Assembly (NCBI RefSeq): GCF_000381545.1
Contig: NZ_KB906675.1
Location: 124,001 to 188,000, forward strand
Source: Rhodonellum psychrophilum GCM71 = DSM 17998
GTDB lineage: Bacteria > Bacteroidota > Bacteroidia > Cytophagales > Cyclobacteriaceae
DNA length: 64,000 nt
Reading direction: 5' to 3'
Part shown: piece by piece, positions 19,840 through 28,837 of the stretch
Layout of the letters: the number at the start of each line of letters is the position of its first letter
Numbering within the stretch: the stretch's first letter is position 1
Translations under genes and position numbers: made by a program
The notes under the pieces: model-generated
Told to the model about the DNA's origin: nothing
Seen by the model: the letters and a program-made list of their open reading frames with translations, nothing else
Databases searched by the model: none

Positions 19840-19937
19840 GTTTTTGGCTTCATCAAATTGGCACTTCGCCTTATCCTCCAAATTGTCTGATTCTCTTACA
19901 GTTTCAACCCCTACATGAAACGCAATGCATATTTCGA
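19840..19937 (+). repeat. Dispersed intergenic repeat, copy 1
   Basis: About 100 bases share a nearly ungapped match with 50693-50794. The best part runs from 19861: identical blocks such as GCCT, AAAT, GATT, CAGTTTCA, CCCC and CAATGCATATTTCG. The middle, between CCCC and CAATGC, differs completely; here it makes GTTTCA/TGAAAC arms. Both copies lie on the plus strand downstream of plus-strand genes. It has no transposase and looks like a REP/MITE-type element. Apart from it, 19763-20099 holds nothing I can support. Confidence 0.75.
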
Positions 19938-20099
19938 ATTTATAGGCCTATTCACTTCCTGCCAATTCCCACAACTGATAACTCAGGAAAGCGATGGATT
20001 TCGATTCATTGATTTTGGCTTTTTTTACGCCCAATCTTAAGGTTTTGATTTTATGAGTTGGAAAACCTTGGTATCTTGTCGCCAAAAAGCAATCTTATT

Positions 20100-20600
20100 T
20101 TGAAAATATCAATCATCGTTGCCAAATCACTGAATAACGTGATCGGAAAAGACAACCAGCTTATCTGGAGATTGTCTTCGGACATGAAGCTGTTTAAAGG
20201 CAAAACCACTGGTTTTCCCATCATCATGGGCAGAAAGACCTACGAATCCATGGGAAAACCGCTTCCCAATAGAATTTCCATCGTAATCACCCGAAACAAG
20301 GAATATCAATTGCCCGAAGGGCATTTTGTGGTACACAGCCTAGAGGAGGCCATTCAACTCTGTATTTCAAGAAAATTTGACCAGGTATTCATCATTGGAG
20401 GTGCCGAAATTTATCAGCAGGCATTGCCCTTGTGCGATGAGCTCTTGGTCACCGAAATCAATGTCGAACTGCAAGGGGATGCTTTTTTTCCGGAAATTGA
20501 CTCCGAAATATGGGAAAGGATTTCGGAAGTACACTTCCAGAAAGACGAGAAAAATGACTATGATTTCGATTTTGTGACCTATAAAAAAATTCAATCATGA
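20100..20600 (+). CDS. folA: Dihydrofolate reductase, probable TTG start
   Basis: Read from TTG 20100 the protein has 166 residues and begins (M)KISIIVAKSLNNVIGKDN, the normal DHFR start. The frame stays open up to TTG 20058, but those 14 extra residues are not DHFR-like, and no in-frame ATG exists upstream. Key residues: Trp23, Asp28 (catalytic acid) in WRLSSDMKLFK, the NADPH-binding PIIMGRKTYESMG, and VFIIGGAEIYQQAL. The enzyme makes tetrahydrofolate for thymidylate and one-carbon metabolism. It overlaps the following SDR gene by four bases (ATGA), indicating a two-gene operon. Confidence 0.93.
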   Translation: MKISIIVAKSLNNVIGKDNQLIWRLSSDMKLFKGKTTGFPIIMGRKTYESMGKPLPNRISIVITRNKEYQLPEGHFVVHSLEEAIQLCISRKFDQVFIIGGAEIYQQALPLCDELLVTEINVELQGDAFFPEIDSEIWERISEVHFQKDEKNDYDFDFVTYKKIQS

Positions 20601-21382
20601 ATACTTCCGTCGTTTGGATTACCGGCGCCTCTTCCGGTATAGGAGAAGCTTTGGTGAAAAAATATGCAAAAGATGGAAACCGTTTGATCATTTCCTCCAG
20701 AAAGAAGGAATTATTGGAGAAGTTAAAAAACGATTGCCCTACACCCGAAAATATATTTGTGTTGCCATTGGACCTGACTGCTCCCGAAACATTTGGGGAA
20801 GCTTGCCGGTTGGCTATTGAGGCGTTTGGAAGCGTCGATGTACTGGTCAACAATGGCGGCATAAGCCAAAGATCCCTGGTTTTGGAAACCCAAATGGAAG
20901 TGGACAGAAAAATCATGGAAGTGAATTATTTTGGAACGATTGGCTTGAGTAAGGCACTTTTACCCCATTTTGTCGAAAACAAAAAAGGGCATTTTGCAGT
21001 GGTAACAAGTCTCGTGGGGAAATTCGGCTCCCCGTTTAGATCCTCCTATGCGGCTTCCAAGCATGCACTTCATGGTTTTTTTGATTCCTTGAGGGCCGAA
21101 CATTTCAAAGATAACATCGCTGTGACGATGATTTGTCCCGGCTTTATCAGGACCAATGTCTCTCTCAACGCCCTGACGGGCAATGGAACGGCTCTCAACC
21201 AAATGGATGAGGCACAAAAAAACGGAATGTCCCCCGAAGCCTGTGCAAAAGCTATCAAAAATGCCATTGACAATAAAAAGCAAGAGGTGTACATAGGAGG
21301 AAAGGAAACTTTGGCCATTCATCTCAAACGCTTTTTCCCTGCGCTCTTTTCCAAATTGATCAAAAAAGCAAAAGTGAGGTAA
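20597..21382 (+). CDS. Short-chain dehydrogenase/reductase, DHRS7-like
   Basis: A 261-residue classical SDR with all core motifs: the cofactor loop TGASSGIG (9-16), NNGG (85-88), catalytic Ser138, and Tyr151-x3-Lys155 in SYAASKHA. Arg in IISSRKKE after strand 2 suggests NADP(H). The sequence resembles the DHRS7-like branch of Bacteroidota SDRs, whose substrate is unknown. The start overlaps the folA stop by four bases. Coupling to folA may be only for expression; no pathway link is visible. Confidence 0.9.
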   Translation: MNTSVVWITGASSGIGEALVKKYAKDGNRLIISSRKKELLEKLKNDCPTPENIFVLPLDLTAPETFGEACRLAIEAFGSVDVLVNNGGISQRSLVLETQMEVDRKIMEVNYFGTIGLSKALLPHFVENKKGHFAVVTSLVGKFGSPFRSSYAASKHALHGFFDSLRAEHFKDNIAVTMICPGFIRTNVSLNALTGNGTALNQMDEAQKNGMSPEACAKAIKNAIDNKKQEVYIGGKETLAIHLKRFFPALFSKLIKKAKVR

Positions 21383-21523
21383 AAGAGTTCGAAATGTAAA
21401 GCTTACTCCTTTCCCAGTCTAAACCAATTGTTCTTGAATCATCCAAAAGCAAGTTGCTGCATCTTTACGCACTATTTTGCGCAGAATAAATCCCAAATAA
21501 CCGCTCCTTAAAAGCCAAACAAT

Positions 21524-22789
21524 ATGTCTCCAAAAAGAGAAATAAAAGCAGAAATAATAGCCATCGGTGATGAATTGCTTTACGGACAAATCATCGACAC
21601 CAACAGTCATTGGATCAGTCAAGAACTGGATTTGATCGGAGTACGGGTTGTCAGAAGAACGACGGTAGGCGACAACAGAACGGATATTTTATCTGCTTTT
21701 CAACAGGCGGAACAAAGGGCAGACATCATTCTGATGACTGGAGGACTGGGACCTACCAATGACGACCTGACCAAGCCCCTCTTGGCGGAGTATTTCAAAT
21801 GCGGGACTGAACTTGTGCCAGAGGCATTGGAAGCTGTTCGCACATTTTTCGAAAAAAGGGGTAGGGAATTGACCCTCACCAACCAAATGCAAGCCTACCT
21901 TCCGACCAAATGCCAGTATGTACCCAATGAAGTCGGTACTGCGCCGGGAATGTGGTTTGAGGAAAATGGATGTGTATGGATGTCCATGCCCGGAGTCCCT
22001 CACGAAATGAAAAAACTCATGACGGATTTTGTTCTTCCAAAAGTCAAATCACTTTTTGAATTGCCGACCATCTTCCATAGGGTCATCAGAACTGTGGGAA
22101 TAGGAGAAAGCTGGCTTGCCGACTTGATCAAAAATTGGGAAGAATCCTTGCCCTCCCACATACGACTGGCATATTTGCCTTCCTTGGGCCAGGTAAGAAT
22201 GCGCTTAACCGCTTTTGGGGATGATTTGAGAACTTTACAAAACGAAGTTGATCTTCAAATAGAAACAGTAAAACCACTTATCGACAAGTACATTTACGGG
22301 TATGACCAGGAATCACTTGAAGAGGCAATTGGAAGACTTTTAAAACAGGAAAACAAAAAAATAGCCTTGGCCGAAAGCTGTTCCGGCGGCTACATCTCCC
22401 ATTTGATTACGAGCATCCCAGGATCCAGCGCTTATTTCCAAGGTGCTGTGGTGCCCTACCACAATACGTTTAAGAATCAGATCTTGGGTGTGAATGAAAA
22501 GGTACTGGAAGAATTCGGCGCTGTGAGTGAGCAGACCATCATCGAAATGGCGGAAAACATCCGTACTTTGTTCCAAGCGGATTATGGATTGGCGAGTAGT
22601 GGCATAGCAGGTCCCGGTGGAGGCTGGGCCGAAAAACCGGTGGGGACAGTTTGGATAGCTTGTGCATTTGAGGGAAGGACAGTGACCAAAAAACTCCAAC
22701 TCACCCAAGACAGAATGCTCAACATCCAATTGACTGGAGTGGCTTTGCTCAACTTATTCAGAACATGCATTTTGGAAAAAACAGAATAA
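21524..22789 (+). CDS. cinA: CinA-family protein (nicotinamide-nucleotide amidase / pyrophosphatase)
   Basis: A 421-residue protein. The N-terminal half is a MoCF-like (COG1058) domain: EIIAIGDELLYGQIIDTNSHW, then TGGLGPTNDDLTKP. The C-terminal half, from about residue 265, is the CinA/PncC domain: LAESCSGGYISHLIT with the catalytic Ser, then SSGIAGPGGG and KPVGTVWIA. Known members deamidate NMN to recycle NAD and can cleave ADP-ribose. The gene is monocistronic, 141 bases after the SDR gene. The full two-domain length is normal for CinA. Confidence 0.95.
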   Translation: MSPKREIKAEIIAIGDELLYGQIIDTNSHWISQELDLIGVRVVRRTTVGDNRTDILSAFQQAEQRADIILMTGGLGPTNDDLTKPLLAEYFKCGTELVPEALEAVRTFFEKRGRELTLTNQMQAYLPTKCQYVPNEVGTAPGMWFEENGCVWMSMPGVPHEMKKLMTDFVLPKVKSLFELPTIFHRVIRTVGIGESWLADLIKNWEESLPSHIRLAYLPSLGQVRMRLTAFGDDLRTLQNEVDLQIETVKPLIDKYIYGYDQESLEEAIGRLLKQENKKIALAESCSGGYISHLITSIPGSSAYFQGAVVPYHNTFKNQILGVNEKVLEEFGAVSEQTIIEMAENIRTLFQADYGLASSGIAGPGGGWAEKPVGTVWIACAFEGRTVTKKLQLTQDRMLNIQLTGVALLNLFRTCILEKTE

Positions 22790-22831
22790 AAATTTTATTT
22801 GAAGGATTTTGTAATGCATAAAATAAAATTT
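22790..22831 (+). terminator. AT-only inverted repeat after cinA
   Basis: A perfect 11-base inverted repeat, AAATTTTATTT (22790-22800) and AAATAAAATTT (22821-22831), starts right after the cinA stop. It has no G or C, so it would be a weak terminator at best. It may be chance in AT-rich DNA. Confidence 0.25.
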
Positions 22832-22873
22832 AATTTTAAAAGTCGGAAATAAACCCAATTAAATAAAAGTATT

Positions 22874-24190
22874 ATGGCACTTGTAGAAATGGTAATGCCC
22901 AAAATGGGAGAAAGCATCATAGAGGGGACAATCCTTACCTGGCTAAAAAAAGAAGGGGATCTTATCGAACAGGATGAATCCGTTTTGGAAGTGGCCACAG
23001 ACAAGGTTGACACAGAAGTCCCAGCAATTGCAGGAGGTATTCTAAAGAAGATTTTGGCCAAAGAAGGAGAAGTAGTGGCTGTGGGTGTTCCCATTGCAGT
23101 CATTGAAACCGAGGCAAACGGAAGCGCAGGTACGACTCCGACAACCTCCACGCCAACCGAATCTTCAGTGGAAAAATCGGAATTGATCGCTGCGGCACCT
23201 TCCCATACAGCCGCAATTTTGTCACAAGAAAATCCAGAGCCGAATAATTTTGGAGATGACAGGTTCTATTCCCCATTGGTTCTGAGTATAGCCAAGAATG
23301 AAAAAATTTCCCAAATGGAGCTTTCTTCCATTTCAGGAACTGGTAAATCAGGCCGTGTCACCAAACAGGATATTCTAGAATACTTGAGGACAAGGGAAGA
23401 CATAAAAATCCCTGCAATCACCCAAGTCGTCAAGCCTTCTGCGAGTGCGCCAATGCCAAGGGTAGAGGTGGGTATTTCTGCGGGGGATGAAATCATCGAA
23501 ATGGACAGGATGCGAAAAATGATTTCGCAGAGAATGATCGATTCCAAGCGTATTTCTGCGCATGTCACTTCTTTTGTAGAGGCGGATGTGACCAATATCG
23601 TCTTGTGGAGAAACAAGGTCAAGGATGCCTATAAGAAAAAGGAAGGTGAGGCCCTCACATTCACGCCATTTTTCATCCAAGCAGTTGCCCGAGCCATCAA
23701 GGATTTTCCAATGATCAATATATCGGTGGACGGAGAGAAAATCATCAAGAAAAAAGACATCAATGTTGGGGTAGCTGTGGCTTTGCCTTCCGGAAATCTC
23801 ATTGTCCCAGTCATCAGAAATTCCGATCAGTATAACCTGACGGGACTTTCCAAAAAAATCAATGATTTGGCACTACGTGCCAGAAACAACAAACTTTCTC
23901 CAGACGAGCTATCCGGTGGTACATACACCGTTTCGAACGTAGGGTCCTTTGGCAACGTCATGGGCACTCCGATTATCATGCAGCCTCAGGTCGCTATCCT
24001 TGCCGTAGGTGCCATCACCAAAAAACCGGCAGTGGTAGAAACCCCTACTGGTGACGTGATCGCCATTAGACATAAAATGTTCCTTTCCCATTCCTATGAC
24101 CACCGTGTTGTCGATGGTTCTCTGGGCGGAATGTTTGTGAGAAGAGTTGCGGATTATCTGGAAGCTTTTGATTTGAACACTGAACTATAA
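22874..24190 (+). CDS. 2-oxo acid dehydrogenase E2 (dihydrolipoamide acyltransferase)
   Basis: A 438-residue E2 with one lipoyl domain (1-80, lipoylated Lys44 in EVATDKVDTEV). An Ala/Thr/Pro linker follows, then a peripheral subunit-binding domain (about 130-170, YSPLVLSIAKNEKI...SGRVTKQDIL) and a catalytic CAT-like domain (about 205-438) with SHSYDHRVVDG (His410, Asp414). It passes acyl groups to CoA in a large complex. The single lipoyl domain and the family look fit branched-chain 2-oxo acid dehydrogenase, which would suit the HMG-CoA lyase and IcmF genes in this window, but pyruvate or oxoglutarate cannot be excluded. No E1 or E3 gene is adjacent. Confidence 0.9.
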   Translation: MALVEMVMPKMGESIIEGTILTWLKKEGDLIEQDESVLEVATDKVDTEVPAIAGGILKKILAKEGEVVAVGVPIAVIETEANGSAGTTPTTSTPTESSVEKSELIAAAPSHTAAILSQENPEPNNFGDDRFYSPLVLSIAKNEKISQMELSSISGTGKSGRVTKQDILEYLRTREDIKIPAITQVVKPSASAPMPRVEVGISAGDEIIEMDRMRKMISQRMIDSKRISAHVTSFVEADVTNIVLWRNKVKDAYKKKEGEALTFTPFFIQAVARAIKDFPMINISVDGEKIIKKKDINVGVAVALPSGNLIVPVIRNSDQYNLTGLSKKINDLALRARNNKLSPDELSGGTYTVSNVGSFGNVMGTPIIMQPQVAILAVGAITKKPAVVETPTGDVIAIRHKMFLSHSYDHRVVDGSLGGMFVRRVADYLEAFDLNTEL

Positions 24191-24195
24191 TCGAG

Positions 24196-24227
24196 AAAGG
24201 GGGTCAAATGACCCCCTTTGTTTTTTT
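24196..24227. terminator. Bidirectional terminator between E2 and hybrid kinase
   Basis: Perfect arms AAAGGGGGTCA / TGACCCCCTTT (24196-24206 / 24209-24219) are followed by a T-run on the plus strand. The kinase stop codon (24206-24204) lies inside the stem, so the convergent genes share this structure. Confidence 0.85.
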
Positions 24228-27104
24228 AAGCTCGAAAAAGCAAGATTGTATCACTTTGGCAATCTCAGGGATTTTCACGGGCTTTGTCAAATATTCATTC
24301 ATCCCAGAAGCCAAGGCCTCCGCGATGTCTTCCTGAAAAGCATTTGCTGAAAGACCGACTATTTTAAATGCCTCTCCTCCCGCCTTTTTCCTGATGATTT
24401 GCGTGGCCTTCAAGCCGTTTAGTCTAGGCATTTGGATGTCCATGAAGATGAGATCAAGCGGCGATTTCTCTACTTTTTCGATGGCTTCATATCCATCTTT
24501 GGCTATTTCAATGTCATAGCCCAATTGATTCATGAGCATTTGCATGAATTGAAGGTTGATCGCATTGTCTTCCACCAAAAGAATTTTTAGTGGATATTTT
24601 GCGGCCATGTTTTTCCAATCCAAGTCCGGGGTATTTCCTGCAAAGGATTTTACAGAAATGATGAGTGATTCTTTCGTGAAGATTTTCCCCAAAATATTAA
24701 AGGAAAAAGTAGAGCCAACATTTTCCTCACTGTCTACCTTCAACTCCCCTCCCATCAGTTCGATGAAATTTTTGGAGATGGCCAGTCCCAACCCTGTTCC
24801 GGTAAATTCCCGGGTATTGCTTCCATCCACTTGGACAAATGGTCGCGCCAGAATTTGAAGTTTGTCTTTGGGAATCCCTATTCCAGAATCCTTTATGTCA
24901 AAATGGAGTATAATATTGCTTTCCAAAAATGGCTCTCCAGTGATCAAAACATGAATTTTCCCTCCTTGAGGGGTAAATTTCAGTGCGTTTCCAATCAAAT
25001 TGTATAAGATTTGATCGATTTTCTCCTTATCCAATTCGATGAAGGTAGGAATCAACCCCTCATATTGATACGTCAATTCAATGTCTTTTTTGATAGATAG
25101 TCCTGAAAAAACCTTTATTATTTTCTGGATTTCATCTTTGAAATGGAAAACACTCATTTTCAATTCCATCATCCCAGCCTCTATTTTGGAATAATCCAAA
25201 ATATCGTTGATGATTTTGGAAAGTGAATCCCCTGAATCTTTGATGATTTGAATAAAATCCTTCTGATCTTTGGTCAAGGGGGTATTTTCAAATAAACCAA
25301 TGATACCCAAGAGCCCATTCAGTGGCGTCCTGATTTCATGGCTCATATTGGCAAGAAATTCAGATTTGGCCTTATTGGCCTGATCTGCAGCTTTGATAGC
25401 ATCCTTCAATCCTTTTTCCCAAAGTTTCTGCCCCGTGATATCTCTTGCAATGGACATGACCCTGTCATCATCCAGTTTAAACAACCGGGTTTCAAACATT
25501 TTTTTTCCCAGTTTGGTCATGATTTCAAACTCTGCGGTTTGAATCTTACCCGTTTGAACGGTTTTTTCAAAGAATCCCATAAAATGGGTATTCAATGGAG
25601 TCGGTAAAACCTCTAGGATGCTTTTTCCTAAGGATTCAGGTGCTGGGGAAAAAAGAACACTTTGGTCTTGTATGTAGTAATCCAGAAAAATTCCGGAGTT
25701 GTTATAAATGAAAATGATATCAGGTAAACTCTTTAGCACTGCCCTCAATCTATTTTCACTTTTAATGAGCTCCTGTTCTGCCAGATACTTTTCCTGGATA
25801 TCCGTAAGGATACCAACATTCCCCAAAAAAGCGCCCTTTTCATCATAAAGGAGTTTTTCAAAAATCTTTACCCGAATCCAATCTCCGTTTTTCTTTTGAA
25901 TTTCAAATTCAAAAGCAATGACTTCTTTAAGGTTTTTTATGGATTCATCAATAAGCAGATTGAGCTCTTGGATATAATTTGGGGAAATTTTGTCCTTAAA
26001 ATTCTTGATAAACTCCTTTTGCTGGTATCCCAATACACCCTCTACTTCCTTTCCCACACTGGTCATTTCCCCCTTTGCATCTTGAAAATAAATAAACCCT
26101 TTGGATTCTTGGAGGAGAAAGGTTTGCCTTCTAAACAGTTCATTGATTTCATCGGCTTTCTGCGAAAGAATTTTATTGGCCACCTGTGTATTCCTGTTGA
26201 ACTGGAAAAGAATGGCGATGACAAAAATCAGAAGAAGGAGAAGACCGGAAAAAAGAGAGATATAGGTAACGTAAATCCCTGAGGTAATTAGTTTTTTATC
26301 TTGGATAAAAATGACTGCGAAATCCTTGTCAAAAGGATGGAAATCAAAAGGATATTGATGAATGACCGCTCTATAGTTTTTGCCCGTCAAGCTATTGTTA
26401 AACTCTCCCTCATACTCTCCCTTTATCCCCTCCCGTATATCATTGGTGATTTTTTCTAGACTTAAATCATCCAAAATAAAACCCGGACTTAGATTCATTT
26501 CAGAAAAACCCAATAGTTTACCATCGATGTACACCAATTTTTCGGCCGAAGCTCCCAAATAAAAATTGCTGAGTTCGGAACTCAAAAACCTGTTGGTATT
26601 GACTTTGGTAATTATTTGAAGATTGTTCTTTTGGGATTTGAATCTGATTTCATTTCCATGATTCAGGGGGATTTCTTCCAATCCGCTGTGAAAGGTTCTT
26701 ACGAAATTATTTCCTTTGTCGAAATGGAATGATAGGACATGATTTGGGAAAACAACAATGATCGAGTCGACCAAATTCCTGTGATTATTAAAAATTCGTC
26801 TTGCTCTTTTCTCAAAAGCCAATTGCTCATTGGATGTTCTCTCATACGTCCATGCCTCAAGATTTTCAACGAAGAAAACCATGTCTTGATCCATAGATCT
26901 GAAGGTTTTCTGAATGTCTCTTGAGGCAAATTCCACTTGTTTGGCAAGGAATTCATTTCTGGATTCCAATTGATTTTCAGAAAGTGCCTGGAAAAAACTA
27001 TACCCCAAAAAAACAATTAAAAAAACTACGAAAAAAGCGAGTGCCACGAACCATTTAAAAGGTCCTGAAATTCTTTGCGCTATAGAAATGGATTGATCCC
27101 TCAT
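24204..27104 (-). CDS. Membrane hybrid histidine kinase
   Basis: A 966-residue protein from ATG 27104, which overlaps the stop of the upstream Cache lipoprotein gene in an ATGA. An open frame to 27131 adds nine residues that look spurious. A transmembrane segment (about 16-40) and a second (about 276-302) enclose a periplasmic domain of about 235 residues with no family I recognise. Then come two PAS domains, HisKA with SHEIRTPLNG (His589), HATPase_c with NALKFTP and GTGLGLAI, and a receiver with FMDIQMPRLNG (Asp889). No output domain is present. Operon position suggests it reads the state of the Cache lipoprotein, which is inference. Confidence 0.9.
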   Translation of the reverse strand: MRDQSISIAQRISGPFKWFVALAFFVVFLIVFLGYSFFQALSENQLESRNEFLAKQVEFASRDIQKTFRSMDQDMVFFVENLEAWTYERTSNEQLAFEKRARRIFNNHRNLVDSIIVVFPNHVLSFHFDKGNNFVRTFHSGLEEIPLNHGNEIRFKSQKNNLQIITKVNTNRFLSSELSNFYLGASAEKLVYIDGKLLGFSEMNLSPGFILDDLSLEKITNDIREGIKGEYEGEFNNSLTGKNYRAVIHQYPFDFHPFDKDFAVIFIQDKKLITSGIYVTYISLFSGLLLLLIFVIAILFQFNRNTQVANKILSQKADEINELFRRQTFLLQESKGFIYFQDAKGEMTSVGKEVEGVLGYQQKEFIKNFKDKISPNYIQELNLLIDESIKNLKEVIAFEFEIQKKNGDWIRVKIFEKLLYDEKGAFLGNVGILTDIQEKYLAEQELIKSENRLRAVLKSLPDIIFIYNNSGIFLDYYIQDQSVLFSPAPESLGKSILEVLPTPLNTHFMGFFEKTVQTGKIQTAEFEIMTKLGKKMFETRLFKLDDDRVMSIARDITGQKLWEKGLKDAIKAADQANKAKSEFLANMSHEIRTPLNGLLGIIGLFENTPLTKDQKDFIQIIKDSGDSLSKIINDILDYSKIEAGMMELKMSVFHFKDEIQKIIKVFSGLSIKKDIELTYQYEGLIPTFIELDKEKIDQILYNLIGNALKFTPQGGKIHVLITGEPFLESNIILHFDIKDSGIGIPKDKLQILARPFVQVDGSNTREFTGTGLGLAISKNFIELMGGELKVDSEENVGSTFSFNILGKIFTKESLIISVKSFAGNTPDLDWKNMAAKYPLKILLVEDNAINLQFMQMLMNQLGYDIEIAKDGYEAIEKVEKSPLDLIFMDIQMPRLNGLKATQIIRKKAGGEAFKIVGLSANAFQEDIAEALASGMNEYLTKPVKIPEIAKVIQSCFFELKKTKGVI

Positions 27105-28150
27105 TTCAACTGAAGATCCAGCACATACCAATTAAACAAATTCATTTTTTTTGCCCGAATATCAACACTTTCTTTCCCCTCTTTAAGCAAAAAATCGCTT
27201 CCTTTTGTCAATATAATATGGGTAGCCATTTTCCTCACTTCCTTATTTTTGCTTTTGAAAAGATTGAAATCCTCCATCCTGAAATTATTGGAGGTGATGG
27301 TTTGGATGTAGGTGTGATTGATCAATGGGGGCAAAGACAATGCTTCAATGGCCTTAGATTTTCCTGCTACTACTGTCCCTGCTTCATCGATAATCACAAT
27401 CTGATTGGAATACCTGTTTAGGTAAAATTCCAAAATGTCATTTACCGTGATGTCAAATCCCAAAACCATCTGCAATTCTCCTTGATAATAAACAGGATGA
27501 AGCAACGAAATCATCCAACCTTTGCCTGCTGGATCCAAGTAAATTTCTTCCAGCCAGACAGGACCTTTATCAGGGTTGTGGGTCAAATCTGCCCTATAAT
27601 AGAAATTAAAAGAGGTAATATCCAAATCTGGTAAAATCAAACTGGCTGGATCAAAGGGTGGAAACAATCGATTTAATTGCAAATGGCTGTTGAAGTAAAC
27701 TTGGGAAACTACCTGGTGCCTCCTGACAATCTCCCTAAAATTATAATCCAGTGAATCTGTTAAAAAAATCAAATCCTCAAGGCCTTCCTTGTCCTTTGCC
27801 ATAGTTGAAATATAAAGCGTACTCCTCTTGGGGTCCCCATTGGGTGCCGCATTTGCAATACCATTTTCTATGGTTAATGGGTTTTTCTTTGACTTGCTGA
27901 TGATTTCCTCTTTGTGTTCATAAAGCTGTTCAGTTTCGCGGGCAAGCGCGATGATCTCATCTTCTAAAACCTTTAAATCGAATTCCAATAGTGCTATAAA
28001 TGAATCCACATCCCTGTGACTGAATTCCTCCTTATTATTGGAGGAAAATCCACATGAAAAAAATATAAATTGAGTAACAATCAATATAAAATAAGGACAT
28101 TTTTTCATCTTAAAATGCTTTTTCATAAAGCTAAAAATTTTCGATTTCAT
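27101..28150 (-). CDS. Cache (PDC)-type sensor lipoprotein
   Basis: A 349-residue protein with a lipoprotein signal ending FFSC (Cys33 from the first Met). A start at the Met at 28108 gives a more typical short signal and no overlap with the upstream gene. A coiled-coil-like helix (about 45-85) leads into a double Cache fold: HLQLNRLFPPFDP, FNFYYRADLT, WLEEIYLDPAGKGWMISLLHP, LGFDITVNDI and IVIIDEAGTVVAG. These are the marks of dCache ligand sensors, normally fused to kinases or chemoreceptors. Here the domain is free and lipid-anchored, and its stop overlaps the kinase start. The ligand is unknown; small amines, amino acids and carboxylates are typical. Confidence 0.78.
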   Translation of the reverse strand: MKSKIFSFMKKHFKMKKCPYFILIVTQFIFFSCGFSSNNKEEFSHRDVDSFIALLEFDLKVLEDEIIALARETEQLYEHKEEIISKSKKNPLTIENGIANAAPNGDPKRSTLYISTMAKDKEGLEDLIFLTDSLDYNFREIVRRHQVVSQVYFNSHLQLNRLFPPFDPASLILPDLDITSFNFYYRADLTHNPDKGPVWLEEIYLDPAGKGWMISLLHPVYYQGELQMVLGFDITVNDILEFYLNRYSNQIVIIDEAGTVVAGKSKAIEALSLPPLINHTYIQTITSNNFRMEDFNLFKSKNKEVRKMATHIILTKGSDFLLKEGKESVDIRAKKMNLFNWYVLDLQLK

Positions 28151-28370
28151 TCCGAAGAGTTTCTCCCATTTCTTTAAACCTTTCTAAAACCAAGTCAAAG
28201 AAATTTCCTTCAAAAAAATGATCAAGATCGGACTCCTCCAAAATATCCATTTCGGATACTTTGAAGGTTTGTTCCAGGGCCCCTTGTTCATATTTGACAA
28301 TATATTTGTTGTTCCAGGAAAAAACAGAAATTCTGGTTTCTGCTTTACTGAATTCTTTTATAACCCTCAT
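28131..28370 (-). CDS. Small protein of unknown function
   Basis: A 79-residue acidic cytosolic protein starting MRVIKEFSKAETRISVFSWN and ending ETLRNEIENF. It has no signal peptide, membrane segment, cysteine or recognised domain. A beta-rich N-terminal half with two aromatic strands is followed by a helical, Glu/Asp-rich C-terminal half. I accept it as real because its start overlaps the OsmC stop by four bases (ATGA) and its end meets the Cache lipoprotein gene with almost no gap. That gives a continuous minus-strand operon. Its function could be an adaptor between neighbours, but nothing in the sequence proves this. Confidence 0.7.
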   Translation of the reverse strand: MRVIKEFSKAETRISVFSWNNKYIVKYEQGALEQTFKVSEMDILEESDLDHFFEGNFFDLVLERFKEMGETLRNEIENF

Positions 28371-28783
28371 AATGGCCTTTCAACATGTGCAGAAAATGTA
28401 ATTTCTGATTTGAGAGAAGAAGCTACGGAACAATATTTCTCAACAGACAAAGCCACTACTTTTGCAAATTCCTCATCGGTGGCATCAGGTGAAACCAATA
28501 CAAATTTCAAATGAATTTTGGTGTAATAAGAGGGTATCCCCTCATTCCGTACTCCCTCTACTTCAACATGAAAATCAACAAGTGTCCTTCTTTTCTTTTT
28601 CATCATCAGCACCGCATCTACAGAGGCACAGCTTCCCAAAGCCGACAGCAATAGATCCATTGGAGACTGAGCTTGTTTTTGTGGAGCATCATACATATCG
28701 ATACTAACCTTATTCCCCTGTTGGTTGACGGATTCATATTCATAGTCCGCTTTCATTCGGACAGTAACGTTTCTTTTTGACAT
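28367..28783 (-). CDS. OsmC/Ohr-family protein
   Basis: A 138-residue OsmC-fold protein of normal length. The two redox cysteines are present: Cys52 in LGSCASVD, on the central helix, and Cys118 in VEKYCSVASSL. Proteins of this family reduce organic hydroperoxides with thiols, working as intertwined dimers in the cytosol. The SPMDLLLSALGSCASVD segment is closer to the YhfA-like OsmC branch than to Ohr, where substrates are less certain. It is the first gene of a four-gene minus-strand group leading to the Cache lipoprotein and hybrid kinase, which hints at a redox or stress theme. Confidence 0.92.
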   Translation of the reverse strand: MSKRNVTVRMKADYEYESVNQQGNKVSIDMYDAPQKQAQSPMDLLLSALGSCASVDAVLMMKKKRRTLVDFHVEVEGVRNEGIPSYYTKIHLKFVLVSPDATDEEFAKVVALSVEKYCSVASSLKSEITFSAHVERPL

Positions 28784-28837
28784 CGTATCGTTGATTTTTT
28801 ATAAGTATGTTGTTGATGATTTAATAATAACAGATAG

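Noticed and set aside
19686-20012. 108-residue plus-strand open frame
   Set aside because: It runs through the tail of the DUF4412-like gene into the intergenic repeat. Its similarity to the frame at 50688-50951 comes only from the shared repeat.
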